Source of the DNA: Brachycybe producta
Taxonomy: Eukaryota; Arthropoda; Diplopoda; Playtdesmida; Andrognathidae
Assembly (NCBI GenBank): GCA_036925085.1
Contig: JAUPFP010000001.1
Coordinates: 3,704,001-3,768,000 of the forward strand
Direction: 5' to 3'
DNA: 64,000 nucleotides
Under the pieces are notes generated by a model. It had not been told where the DNA came from. It ran no database searches and worked only from the letters and a program-made list of their open reading frames with translations. Positions 11,484 through 19,779 of the stretch are shown here, piece by piece (within the stretch, counting starts at the first letter, position 1; the number at the start of each line of letters is the position of its first letter). The position numbers were made by a program, and so were the translations under genes.

Positions 11484-14400
11484 AAGAGAAAGAGAGACAG
11501 AGAGAGAGAGAAGGAGAGAAAGAGAGACAGAGAGAGAGAGAAGGAGAGAAAGAGAGAGAGAGACAAAGAGAGAGAGAGAGAGAGAATGGGAGAGAGAGAG
11601 AGAAAGAGGAGAGAGAGAGAGAGAGAGAGAGTTGACTCTCAACCAGTTCAGAAAAAAAATATTCTAAATTTTCTTCCATTTTTAACTTTGAGCTCGTAGT
11701 TATATAAACGGCAATTTTTTTTTTTGTTTCTTCTTCTTCTTCTTCTTCTGTGTTTTTCTCGTTTTTAAAACCTAGAAAAAGCAAACGCCGTAAAGACGCT
11801 GCGACAAACGCGGCATCCGAAAATTCTCTGTGTTTTTTTTTTTATTACGAAAAAGGACCATTTTTAATACGGGATTAATAAGGCACTATTCAGTGGCCGC
11901 CACTGAAGTGGCTGTGGGATCGTGTGAAGAGAGAAAGCCATTTAAAAAATGACAGTTGACAAAAATAAAGGCGGTGGTCGCCACCTGTGGCACAGCTCGA
12001 CCACTCTTCGTGTAAGTGTGGCGCGCAGAAAAAAAGAAACCAAAACGATGGCGGTGGCTCGTGTGACGTCACAAGTATGGTACTTATTACGAAGAAGCTG
12101 ATTTTCAGAACGTTTCAGAAGAGAGTAAACCACTTATCATGGAGAAATTGAAAGTGTGTTACAAACTAGAAGGGTAACTGAATCACTTGTTATTTTTGTT
12201 TTACAACATTTTCAAAGTTGGACCAAATTTTTTTTTTTAAAAAAAGGCCAAAAATATTATCATTTTCGAACTTGAAATGAAAAATTTAACCATTTAAAAT
12301 TGCTAAATAAAAGTTTATTTTATAAAGATATCGAAATGAAGTGATTCAAAATTACTCTTCTAGTTTTTAAAAATACTTTTTAGTTTCTTTTTTTAAGCAG
12401 TTTTTTTTATGAACAGCTGATTTGCGAACTCTTTGAGTAATTCTGTCTTTTAGGAGTAAGAAGACTTGAGAGAAAAAACTAGAAATGGTTTTTAGAAACT
12501 AGAATGGTAACTCAATCACTTAAAGCGTATTTTCATGTTGCTATCTTTCAAAATAAACTTTTTATAGTTGAATCATTTTTCAAACTCAATATAAAAAGTT
12601 TATTTTGAAAGATATTAACCAGAAAAATTCCCTTAAAGTGATTGAGTTACCATTCTAGTTTCTAAAAACCCTTTCTAGTTTTTTCTTTCAAGTCTTCTTA
12701 CTCCTAAAAGACGGAATTACTCAAAGAGTTCGCAAATCAGCTGTTCATAAAAAAAAACAGCTTAAAAAAAGAAACTAAAAAGTATTTTTAAAAACTAGAA
12801 GAGCAATTTTGAATCACTTCATTTCGATATCTTTATAAAATAAACTTTTATTTAGCAATTTTAAATAGTTAAATTTTTCATTTCAAGTTTGAAAATAATA
12901 ATATTTTTGGCCTTTTTTTAAAAAAAAAATTTGGTCCAACTTTTGAAAATTATCGTAAAAAAAACAACAACAAGTGATTCAGTTACCCTTCTAGTTTATA
13001 AAACACTTTCAATTTTCTCTTAAAAGAGTTCGAAGAGCGCCGTTTTACGCCTTTAAAAACGAGCCCTTAAGTGGGTTAGGGCATCCGATTTTCCGATCGA
13101 TCTGAATGATGTTTGAGACCTCAACAACGTATTCTGATTTTTGTAAATAAGGTGGAGTCGGTCCAATTGGCCCTAAACATAATCGACGGTTCGGAACTAC
13201 GAGGAAAAGTGATCCATGTCGAAAGGGCCAAATTCCAGATGAAAGGCGAATACGATCCGTCGAAGAAGCCGAGGAAAAAGAAATCCAAAGACAAGAAGAA
13301 GATAAAGGAATTGCAAGAAAAGTACATTTTTTCAGCTTTTTTTCTTCCATTTTTCTGGATTTTTTCTGTTTTTTTTTTGGTTCACTTTTTTGTTTTTGTT
13401 ACAAAAGATTGCTGGATTGGAGACCTGACCGTGCGAGAGGAGTACGGGCCCGTTTTGAAAGGACCGTCATTATTAAGAACATGTTTGATCCGAAGGAGTT
13501 TGAGGTGAGAGAAACTTCAAAAGTCGCTCAATTGGTTGTTTTTTTTTTTTTTTCGAATTTGCTAAATTTTTCTGCAATGTTTTTAGCTATTTTTCTCTAA
13601 ACTTTCATCGTTTTTTTTTTTTTAATTTTGTTTTTCTTCGTAAATTTTGTTTCTTTTTTCTTAAAATTAGGTGTTTTTTTTTACTCATAATTTTTTGTTT
13701 AGTTTTCTTAAAATTTAAAAATTAGTTTTAAAATTATTGTCTTATTTTTCATGAAATTTAAATTATTTTTTTAAATTCTTATTAATTTTTTCTTAAAAAT
13801 TTCAACCTTTTCATTGTTTTTTGTCTTATTTTTCTGTGAAATTTTATTTTTATTTAAATTATTTTTTATTATTATTAGTTTTGTTTATTTTTCATAAAAA
13901 AAACATCTAAATTTATTTTTCATTTTTTTTTTCTAATTTTTTAAAAAAAATAAGTTTTCAGTTAATTTTTGTTTATTTTCTTAAAATTGAATTTTGGTAA
14001 TTTTGTTTTAATTTTTTTTTTTTCGTAAAAATATAAATTATATTTTCGGAATTTTTACTTATTTTTTTTTTTTTAAAAAAAGGTTAAATTTTTCATTTAA
14101 TTTTTTGTTTATTTTTTTTAAAAAAGAATAATTTTTTGTTCATAATTTTTGCGTATTTTTCTTAAAATTTATATTGTTTTTAGTTTTTTTGTTTATTTTT
14201 ATTGAAATTTAAATTTGTTTAGAATTTATTTTTTAAAAAATTTAAAATTTTTCAAGTAATCTTTGTTTATTTTTCTTAAAAATCTAAATTATTTTTATAA
14301 TTTTTGCTTAATTTTTTTAAAAAAAAATTTTAATTTCCATTTATTTTTTGATTATTTTTCTTAAAATTTGTTTATTTTTCTTAAAATTTGTTTATTTTTC

Positions 14401-15332
14401 TTAAAAAAATGTTGTTGATAATTTTTGCTTATTTTTCTTAAAATTTAGATTTATTTTATGAAGTTTTTGTTTATTTTTCTTAAAATTTGTTTATTTTTCT
14501 TAAAAAAATTTTGTTTATTTTTCTTAAAAAAAATTTGTTTATTTTTCTTAAAAACATGTTGTTGATAATTTTTGCTTATTTTTCTTAAAATTTAGATTTA
14601 TTTTATGAAGTTTTTGTTTATTTTTCTTGAAATTTAGATTTATTTTTAGATTTTTTGTTTAATTTACTTAAAATTTAACTATTTTTATTTAATTTTTCCT
14701 TATATTTCTCTTAAATTTTGACTCAAATAATTATTTTAAACGTTTCCTGTCATTGTTAACAAAAATGCTAACCGATTTCTATGGTTGTTTTTTGTGCGAC
14801 CCACAAACAGGCGGACGCCTCACTGATCCTTGAATATCAGAGCGACCTCCGAGAAGAATGTTCCAAATTCGGAACGGTCAAGAAGGTTGTCGTTTACGAC
14901 GTAAGAACACAATTAATTAACCTTTTTTTTTCCAACAACAAAATCTGTCACATTCCTTTTATTCATCGATTTAGTCAGCAGTGTGACGTCACGTCCATAG
15001 AAATATAAGGACGTGACGCCCACACGCCGCTGAATAAACCGATGAATAACGGAATCTCCTTCATTTCTTGTTATTTTCAGCGACATCTGGAAGGAGTTGC
15101 GTCCGTTATGTTTGAAGAGGTTGAAATGGGCGACGCTTGTTTGAGTGCCCTCAATGGACGATGGTTCGCAGGACGACAACTCAAAGTCGAGACTTGGGAC
15201 GGAAAGACGAAATACACCGTTAACGAATCGGAATCGGAAAGGGAACGGAGGCTTAAGCAGTGGGACAACTTCTTGGAGAAGGGCGGCGAAGGTGGCGGTG
15301 GCGCCGCTCCGAACACAACCAACTCCTCTTAA
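71..15332 (+). CDS. HTATSF1: HTATSF1 (Tat-SF1 / CUS2) homologue, 3' part, spliced
   Basis: Homologue of the U2 snRNP-associated splicing factor Tat-SF1 (yeast Cus2), a nuclear protein that contacts SF3B1 during prespliceosome assembly. Visible coding exons are 71-276, 13152-13321, 13408-13504, 14811-14900 and 15081-15332, giving about 270 residues. RRM1 begins GWFDISDEHNTNVYVSNLP (RNP2 VYVSNL) and contains the RNP1-like KGDGRCCYVK. A Lys-rich linker ends in LDWRPDR, as in animal Tat-SF1. The second domain is a UHM: VIIKNMFDP, the acidic helix SDLREECSKFG, GVASVMFEE, and the R-x-F motif in NGRWFAGR. Known UHMs use this motif to bind the ligand tryptophan of SF3B1. Junction phases are consistent throughout (0, 2/1, 0, 0) and all introns are GT-AG. 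The N-terminus lies left of the window. The protein stops about 30 residues after the UHM, without the long acidic tail of human HTATSF1. Family assignment is near certain. Confidence 0.95.
771..1147. repeat. Three short hairpins with TTAGAGGCTAG arms
   Basis: Three successive inverted repeats, about 771-881, 968-1043 and 1068-1147. Each begins with a form of GTTTAGAGGCTAGA and ends with the complement TCTAGCCTCTAAAC. The same arms sit at the centre of the hAT-like palindromic MITEs elsewhere in the window, so these are short relatives or remnants. Confidence 0.7.
1282..1501. mobile_element. 220-bp MITE with 8-bp TSD (TTGATGCG)
   Basis: The ends form a terminal inverted repeat starting ACTAGCGTTTGCC and continuing through ATTAGAATTAGCAGAGCG. 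TTGATGCG flanks it exactly on both sides (1274-1281 and 1502-1509). An 8-bp TSD suggests hAT or another 8-bp-TSD superfamily. The TIR does not start with the usual hAT CAGNG, so the superfamily is open. It carries three TTAGG-type repeats inside. Confidence 0.75.
1503..1760. repeat. Direct repeat pair, about 175 bp apart
   Basis: The stretch around 1505-1555 (GCGCATTGCACAC, then CAGGAAATGAAGAC and CTTGCAGACTTCGCTGGGA) recurs at 1680-1748 with a 14-base insertion. This is a local duplication with no coding potential seen. Confidence 0.6.
1960..2170. other. GC-rich island with coding-like frames, unassigned
   Basis: A CpG-containing, non-repetitive stretch in AT-rich intron, preceded on the plus strand by a long pyrimidine tract and AAG. 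One plus frame is open for 28 codons, then after a single TAA for another ~48. The minus strand is also open across most of it. The two ends share an inverted CCRGTCCGAATC motif. No family was recognised. It may be a cryptic exon, a decayed element, or a structured RNA. Confidence 0.3.
2696..3022. repeat. Foldback element, CTTCTAGTTTCTAAAACAC family
   Basis: An inverted repeat. The left arm reads TTAAGATGGTTT, then AACTAGAAGGGTAGCTCAATC, then GATATCTTTCAAAATAAAC. The right arm reads the complement and ends AAACCACCTAAA. The same arms recur about fifteen times in the window. Confidence 0.75.
3061..3629. repeat. Foldback with GCCACTGCAGTGGCGCC ends
   Basis: A ~570-bp palindrome with TIR TAAGGTAGCTG / GCTACCTTA and inner GATGGCGCCACT / AGTGGCGCCATC motifs. 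The core carries CTAGTTTCTAAAACA-type arms. It is related to 6409-6987 and 38766-39289. Confidence 0.75.
3626..4008. repeat. Minisatellite, ~20-bp palindromic unit
   Basis: About 19 copies of a unit like TTTCAAGTTTCTTAAGAAAA, each centred on the palindrome TTTCTTAAGAAA. Variant units contain AAGTTCAG. It starts at the right end of the preceding foldback, so it may have grown from its terminus. Confidence 0.9.
4615..4818. mobile_element. Palindromic hAT-like MITE (CAGGC / GGCTCCGCC family)
   Basis: The TIR is ACAGGCATCTGTAGACAG. The inner arms contain GGCTCCGCCC and its complement GGGTGGAGCC. The flanks both carry CCTTTTAG (4607-4614, 4821-4828), with two extra bases at the right. An 8-9-bp duplication and CAGGC ends fit a non-autonomous hAT element. 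Confidence 0.7.
5070..5950. repeat. Two adjoining foldbacks of the CTTCTAGTTT family
   Basis: 5070-5438 and about 5438-5950 are each inverted repeats with AACTAGAAGNGT and ATCTTTCAAAATAAAC arms, meeting at CTTAAGATGGTTT. The second is interrupted by a small MITE at 5590-5745. Confidence 0.7.
5590..5745. mobile_element. PIF/Harbinger-like MITE, TTA TSD
   Basis: The TIR is GGCCTTGTTTCTATTGGG / CCCAGTGGAAACAAGGCC. TTA flanks it on both sides (5587-5589, 5746-5748). A 3-bp TWA duplication and GGCC ends are typical of PIF/Harbinger. It is nested in an older foldback and contains a G run. Confidence 0.75.
6409..6987. repeat. ~580-bp foldback, TAAGGTGGCTTTATAGA ends
   Basis: Arms of about 280 bp. 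The left arm starts TAAGGTGGCTTTATAGATATT and holds CTAGATGGCGCCACTGCAGTG. The right arm holds GCCACTGCAGTGACGCCATC and ends AAGCCACTCTTA. A long G run lies at 6868-6890. Confidence 0.8.
7109..7316. mobile_element. hAT-like MITE, 8-bp TSD AAAATCAG
   Basis: TIR ACAGGCAGTTAGAAA / TTTCTAACTGCCTGT, with inner arms GGCTCCGCCC and GGGCGGAGCC. AAAATCAG is exactly duplicated at 7101-7108 and 7317-7324. Close relatives lie at 26570-26776 and 4615-4818. Confidence 0.85.
8555..8834. mobile_element. PIF/Harbinger-like MITE, TTA TSD
   Basis: 280 bp with TIR GGCCCCGTAGCAAATTAGG / CCTAATTTGCGGCCCGGCC. TTA lies on both sides (8552-8554, 8835-8837). It is GC-richer than its surroundings. Confidence 0.8.
9026..9178. 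repeat. Small foldback (GGTTTTAAGG ends)
   Basis: The left arm runs GGTTTTAAGGTTTCAAATTG, then TTTGGTTGCTA and GAGGTATTT. The right arm is the complement, ending CCTTTAAAACC. The target duplication is not clear. Confidence 0.6.
9757..9800 (-). other. tRNA-like remnant with B-box
   Basis: On the minus strand, GGTTCGAATCC (9779-9769) matches the RNA polymerase III B-box / T-arm consensus exactly and is followed by a possible 3' acceptor strand TCGAGGC-A. The T-stem has a G-G mismatch and no matching 5' acceptor strand was found within 80 bases upstream. It is more likely a tRNA fragment or tRNA-derived SINE piece than a working tRNA. Confidence 0.35.
9855..10670. repeat. Minisatellite, ~50-60-bp unit
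   Basis: About 14 copies of a unit containing TGCAGAAACGGATTTAAAAC, then AACCCAAATTAAATGRGAAA. Units differ mainly in A-run length. The 68- and 78-codon frames here are repeat translations, not genes. Confidence 0.95.
11433..11632. repeat. (GA)n microsatellite with interruptions
   Basis: About 200 bp of GAGA with periodic AAAG, AAGAAG and ACAG interruptions in ~32-bp higher-order units. Long Arg/Glu and Ser/Leu frames on the two strands are artefacts of it. Confidence 0.95.
12140..13022. repeat. ~880-bp near-perfect palindrome before an exon
   Basis: Arms of about 435 bp around a centre near 12577. Each arm contains two AACTAGAA / TTTCTAAAA modules, AACTCTTTGAGTAATTC and GATTTGCGAACTC, with the complements in the other arm. 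It ends about 130 bp before the HTATSF1 exon at 13152. Confidence 0.85.
13152..13321 (+). CDS. HTATSF1: HTATSF1 exon, end of RRM1 and basic linker
   Basis: The acceptor is TAAATAAG|GTG. The translation VESVQLALNIIDGSELRGK, then HVERAKFQMKGEYDPSKK, matches the end of Tat-SF1 RRM1. A Lys-rich stretch to ...KELQE follows. The donor is AA|GTACAT, leaving two bases that the next exon completes to Lys. Confidence 0.94.
13408..13504 (+). CDS. HTATSF1: HTATSF1 exon, LDWRP linker and UHM start
   Basis: The acceptor is TTACAAAAG|A. It encodes (K)LLDWRPDRARGVRARFER, then TVIIKNMFDPKEFE, with donor GAG|GTGAGA in phase 0. The LDWRP motif and VIIKNMF are hallmarks of animal Tat-SF1. The upstream intron is only 86 nt. 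Confidence 0.94.
14811..14900 (+). CDS. HTATSF1: HTATSF1 exon, UHM acidic helix
   Basis: The acceptor is CCACAAACAG|GCG. It encodes ADASLILEYQSDLREECSKF, then GTVKKVVVYD, with donor GAC|GTAAGA. It corresponds to the helix and second strand of the UHM, including the conserved ECSKFG. Both ends are phase 0, so the exon could be skipped without a frameshift. Confidence 0.93.
15081..15332 (+). CDS. HTATSF1: HTATSF1 last coding exon, UHM end and C-terminus
   Basis: The acceptor is TTATTTTCAG|CGA. It encodes RHLEGVASVMFEE, the UHM R-x-F motif in LNGRWFAGRQL, and TWDGKTKYTVNESESERERR. It ends with a short Gly-rich tail (GGEGGGGAAPNTTNSS) and TAA at 15330-15332. Human HTATSF1 continues for hundreds of acidic residues here. 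No donor-like site suggesting a further exon was seen before the stop. Confidence 0.93.
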   Translation, partial: RHLEGVASVMFEEVEMGDACLSALNGRWFAGRQLKVETWDGKTKYTVNESESERERRLKQWDNFLEKGGEGGGGAAPNTTNSS

Positions 15333-15423
15333 CCTCTCGTAAATAACATTCTCTTTTTAGCTTTCGACTACTTGGCTGAGAAAATAATTTAAAATGTTTC
15401 AATTTTAACTTGTAATCGTATCC

Positions 15424-15429
15424 ATTAAA
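15424..15429 (+). promoter_or_regulatory. Candidate HTATSF1 polyadenylation signal (ATTAAA)
   Basis: ATTAAA lies 92 bases after the stop codon and is followed by a GT/T-rich stretch (15445-15470), as expected for a cleavage and polyadenylation site. No AATAAA occurs in this short 3' UTR, so the common variant hexamer is the best candidate. Confidence 0.5.
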
Positions 15430-15499
15430 TGAATGAAAACCTGAGGGGTTTTTTTTCTTTGCTGCTGGTTTCGTAACAGTTTTGATGTGACGTTTATCT

Positions 15500-15895
15500 T
15501 ATAGTTTGTATTTTGTGTGCAGAGCGCTGATTTAGCGCCAAATTAAACGAGCACCAAACTGAAAAAAAGTGCAAAACTAAACAAGCGCCAATTGAAATAA
15601 ATGTTAAAAATAATAAACGACAATTGGAATGAATAGCAAACTGAGTAAGCGCCAAATTGAACATGCAGCAAATTAAATAAGTAGCAAACAAGCGCCATGT
15701 TGAAAAAGCGCCAGGTTATAAATAAATCAAGCGCCAAACTGAACAAAGTGTCGAGTTGGTCGAGCGCCAAGCTATGCAAATGTCAAGCTGTATAAACGCC
15801 AATTTTAATAAATACCAAACTAAGCAAGCGCCAAACTGAACATGCTGCAAATTAAACAAGTAGCAAACAAGCGCCATGTTGAAAAAGCGCCAGGT
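15500..15895. repeat. GCGCCAAA-rich imperfect repeat
   Basis: Many degenerate copies of AAGCGCCAAACTGAACA. A ~60-bp block with AGCAAACAAGCGCCATGTTG occurs at 15659-15720 and again at 15838-15898, so a ~180-bp unit has been duplicated. Confidence 0.75.
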
Positions 15896-15896
15896 T

Positions 15897-16175
15897 ATGA
15901 ACTATAAAATTGTTTATTTTTTAAAATATTACTATGAAAATTTTTTTAAAATAAACTTTTACTATTCTAGTTTTGAAATCAATTTGAATCTTTTCATAAT
16001 GTTGGTTCTTAAAAAAAACGTTCGCTTGACGTTTTTGCGTCCAAATTTTACAATAAAAAAAACGTTTATGGAGCTTAACATTAGCCACTGCAGTGGCGCC
16101 GTCCGGAGGGTCAAAAACAATATAATTATCTATAAAGCAGCCACTTGAAGTGATTGAGCTACCCTTCTAGTTTCT
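15897..16175. repeat. Partial foldback (GCCACTGCAGTGGCGCC family)
   Basis: Only one half of the family remains: TTTGAAATCAATTTGAAT, GCCACTGCAGTGGCGCC and CTATAAAGCAGCCACTT, then CTACCCTTCTAGTTTCTAAA. Confidence 0.6.
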
Positions 16176-16500
16176 AAAATAACTAAAATAATATATCCTT
16201 TGAAAGTATTTTTTAGTTATATTTTCAAATGAATGATGAATTGATGCAATTTTAAGAGATAGACAGAGAGAGAGAGAGAGAAACACAAGAGAAAACATTA
16301 GTTTGATTTGTTTCTGTTTCTGGTTTGAAATCTTTATTTTTGGTCCTTTTTTTTTCAACTTCCGTTGTGAATTTCTGTCCTGCGATTTACGTTTTTTTTG
16401 GGGGGGGGGGGGGGCGGGCGCGGGAAAGAGAGATTTTTGTTTTGTCGTTTTTTTGGGGGGGTTTTGTTTTAAAAGGTCTCTATGTTTAGAAGTCATTTTC

Positions 16501-16531
<31 letters not shown>

Positions 16532-16870
16532 CTGTAATATCCCCTTCCCCTTCTAAACCATCCTCTCAAAGTCCCATAGTTCACTTTTTAAAGTGACTTT
16601 TATTGGAATTTTCTTTCAGTTTTGACTCAAAACTCACTTTTTTTGAGGCTTTTTTTTTAAAAAGTTTTAGTTATAAACAAAGAGATGACAGAAGACGAAT
16701 CATCGGAAATGGTCCTTAATAATAATATAAAAAAATGTTAATGCACCTGAAGTGTGATTAAAGCTACCCTTCTAGTTTCTAAAACACATTCAAGTCATCT
16801 CTTCATTTTCTACCTGAAAAATGGAATAATGAAGTGAATTGGTTGGAACAAATAATTTTTAGAAGTAATT
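16176..16870. other. Intergenic, simple repeats only
   Basis: It contains a short GA run (16265-16280), G runs at 16398-16414 and 16455-16461, a TC run at 16505-16531, and a foldback fragment (CTACCCTTCTAGTTTCTAAA) at 16763-16785. No gene is seen. Confidence 0.7.
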
Positions 16871-16904
16871 AATTACAATTAATAATTATCATCAGTGAAA
16901 AAAT

Positions 16905-17610
16905 GAATTACAATTACAATTAGATCTACCCAATTTCAAGAAATTAATTACAATTATAAGATTTCAAGAAAAAAAAAATTAATTTCAATTGCCCCAAATT
17001 TCGGGAAGAAATTAATTTTAATTACCAAATTTCAGGAAGGAATTGAATTACAATTGAATTCAAGAAAAAATAATTACAATTACTAGATTTCAAGAAGAAA
17101 TTAATTACAATTGCCAGAATTCAAGAAGAAATTAATTAAAATTACTTGAATTCAAGAAGAAATTAATTAAAATTACTAGATTTCAAGAAGAAATTAATTA
17201 CAATTACTAGATTCTAAGAAGAAATTAATTAAAATTACTAGATTTCAAGAAGAAATTAATTAAAATTACTAGATTTCAAGTAGAAATTAATTAAAATTAC
17301 TTGAATTCAAGAAGAAATTAATTAAAATTACTTGAATTCAAGTATAAATTAATTAAAATTACTTGAATTCAAGAAGAAATTAATTAAAATTACTTGAATT
17401 CAAGAAAAAATTAATTACAATTACCAAATTTCAGGAAGAAATTAATTAAAATTACTAGATTTCAAAAAGAAATTAATTAAAATTACTTGAATTCAAGAAG
17501 AAATTAATTAAAATTACTAGATTTCAAGAAGAAATTAATTACAATTACCAAATTTCAAGAAGAAATTAATTAAAATTACTTGAATTCAAGTAGAAATTAG
17601 TTACAATTAA
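16905..17610. repeat. Minisatellite, ~31-bp unit
   Basis: More than 20 copies of a unit like TTTCAAGAAGAAATTAATTA, then AAATTACTAGA or AAATTACTTGAA. It is cleanest between 17090 and 17600. Confidence 0.92.
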
Positions 17611-17614
17611 CAGC

Positions 17615-17860
17615 CGACTTAACACATGGATTCGAGTTACACGCTTTCGTAGATACACCGTTACACGTATCAATTGCCTCCGTAAACATAATAAAAATAC
17701 ATGGGACCTTAATGAAAATCGACTGAAGCAGTTTTTCGACTTATAGCTCTGTTAACCTCCGGAACGAATTAAACGCGCCAAGTGTTCGAAATTCTGCGAG
17801 TCCAATCCGGAAAGCGAGCCATAAAAAATAACAGCCTTTTTTATCCCTTTAAACAGGGAA
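17615..17860. other. GC-richer unique island, unassigned
   Basis: A non-repetitive stretch between a minisatellite and AT-rich DNA. One plus frame is open from about 17600 to a TAG near 17742 (contains WIRVTRFRRYTVTRINCLRK). An overlapping second frame is open to about 17830 (SVNLRNELNAPSVRNSASPI). I recognise neither. It could be a decayed coding fragment or unique non-coding DNA. Confidence 0.3.
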
Positions 17861-18234
17861 AGTTCGTTAACTTTAACTGAGTGATGAAGTAATTATTGTG
17901 ACTCATCAGACATTTTTTATTAAAACAAAAGTAATTGAAAAGTAATTAGATTTCTATAAAAAAAAATAATTACAATTACAAATTACATGTTTTAAAAACG
18001 TACTGTGGTAAATTACTAATTACTGAAAAAAGTAATTTTTATTCAGAGCTTTGGAGCATCAAAATTGTTTTAATTGCTCCACTCTGGCAATAATATTTGG
18101 AAGCTCCGGCTCCGCTCCGGGTCAAATTAATTTTGAATTCATTTTATTAAATAAAATTTAATATGCCACCATGACAAATCACACAAATGGCTAACAAACA
18201 CTAAATAAAGTGGTAAACTACACTGTAATTTGTA

Positions 18235-18540
18235 GGGCTCGGATTTTTATGCAAAATGACAAGCAAATCTTTTCTCAATTTGTGGCCCAAGGGCCAATTG
18301 TGAAATAATTCTATTTAGATCAGTCAACAATTTGTTTTTTTTTTTTTGCAATCAAAAACACTGATTAGAGGCTAGAACTTTCACAGTGACCAAACATCTA
18401 GCCTCTAATTAGGCTTTTTTTGGTTAGAAAAAGCATAATTGTTGTTGCTCTAATGATGATAATATGATTACTTCACAATTGATACTTGGGCCACAATTTG
18501 AGAAATGTTTACTTGATATTTTTGCATAAAAATTCGAAGC
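18235..18540. mobile_element. hAT-like palindromic MITE (TAGGGCTCGGATTTTTATGC family)
   Basis: The left end is GGGCTCGGATTTTTATGCAA and the right end TTGCATAAAAATTCGAAGC. Inner arms are CTCAATTTGTGGCCCAAG and CTTGGGCCACAATTTGAG. A central TTAGAGGCTAG hairpin lies at about 18363-18410. The right end is decayed. Confidence 0.8.
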
Positions 18541-19490
18541 ATTATGAATTTGTTTTTTGACCTACATGCTAGATTTCGAGTAATTTTGACTTTGGAGCAA
18601 TGGAGTATAGTCAGCAATATTCAGTGCTCCAGCTCCGAGCAAACACATGCTTGCTCTGGGCTTCGTTCCAAAACTCTGATTTAATTACAGTAATTTGTTA
18701 CTTTTTGACAAAATTACACTGAAATAATTAAAGAGTTCGAGAGGAGCCATTTTTTTTTTTTGACACTTTGAAAACTACCTTAAATTATGGATAAAATAGT
18801 TCAAAATGAACAAAAACATGAGTTTTAATTTTTTTTTCCCCCTGTTATATTTTGTAACTTTTTTTGTTGTTGTTTTAGTTAAGTTACTTTTTTTTTTTTG
18901 AAGTCTTAGAGTATATAAGTCATGCATTAACCCCCACCACGTGTCTCACTTCCCATTTAACAGCACATCTGGGAACAGTAAACAGTAAAGTCAACTAAAG
19001 TGTTTTCTGTTCATTCCCAAAAGGCTCACCCCCTCCCCTCTTTAAGTTCTCCCTTTTACTTGGGGGGGGGGGGAATGAAGTCCGGATCCTTCCCCTTCTT
19101 TACTTTATATGTCACTCTGGTCCATTTGTGGTCCATTTTTAATAATCGTTTTTTTTTTCTTTCTAAAGATGAATTTATTATGTGAAGCGAAAAAAAATTA
19201 ATAAAATGTTGGACACCTGCAAAAAAAATATATATAACTGAGAAATTCGTTGCGGTAATTCACAGCATGAGTAGCCCCATTATAATGGTGAAAAAAATCT
19301 CACTAACATCAAGAATTATTATTGGACCCTCTGGTTGTGGCCCCTAAACCAAAACCCAGCAGCAAACGCACAAAAAAATACAATGAATATATTGTGGGGC
19401 TTTTTGTTCTTCATCCTAGAAATGGGCAATCCCCGTCAGCATTTTGAACCATTGAGGCATAAAGAATTATCCTTTTTTTTGCAATAAAAA
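18541..19490. other. Intergenic, no gene seen
   Basis: AT-rich DNA with T runs and a G run (19062-19073). A 61-codon frame at 19000-19185 is low-complexity with no recognisable domain. Confidence 0.65.
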
Positions 19491-19494
19491 AGAG

Positions 19495-19580
19495 GCTGGT
19501 TAGAGGCTAGAGTTCCTTCTAGAATTTAACTTTAGCTGAATTAATTGTTGGTTGATTCTAGCCTCTAATCAGCTTCTTTC
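19495..19580. repeat. TTAGAGGCTAG hairpin
   Basis: The left arm is GGCTGGTTAGAGGCTAGAG and the right arm TTCTAGCCTCTAATCAGC, separated by about 45 bp. It is a stand-alone copy of the hairpin found inside the hAT-like MITEs. Confidence 0.7.
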
Positions 19581-19779
19581 ATTACAAAAAAAAAAACACA
19601 AATGTATTATTGTGTGTAGGCCTAAAGAATGAAGACCTAAAAGACAGTTGACCTAATAAAATTACTTCATATTTGTAAAAACATATTTCAACTAAATGGA
19701 CATATAAATAAAGGACATTATTTTAAAGGAGATTTAATATTTTTTCATCTGAAAACATAATTAAAAGTTATTCCACCTT

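Larger units (their letters stand above)
277..13151 (+). other. Large HTATSF1 intron packed with foldback elements
   Basis: A 12.9 kb GT-AG intron splits RRM1. It holds hairpins, MITEs, foldbacks and minisatellites listed separately. Stretches without a separate entry are 277-770, 2200-2690 (several GA runs), 4010-4600, 6000-6400, 7320-8550 (GA, AT and G runs), 9180-9760 and 10670-11430. I see no gene in them. The track-length frames in them are low-complexity or lie inside palindromes. Confidence 0.8.
13322..15080 (+). other. Three further HTATSF1 introns
   Basis: Introns of 86 nt (13322-13407), 1306 nt (13505-14810) and 180 nt (14901-15080). The middle one is a T-rich tract with degenerate tandem copies of TTTATTTTTCTTAAAATTT, clearest at 14340-14640. 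No other feature is seen. Confidence 0.85.

Noticed and set aside
11398..11784. Long Ser/Leu-rich and Arg/Glu-rich reading frames
   Set aside because: They are translations of a (GA)n microsatellite open in several frames on both strands.
13045..13350. 101-codon minus-strand frame opposite an HTATSF1 exon
   Set aside because: Shadow of the conserved plus-strand RRM1 exon, whose splice phases and homology are clear.
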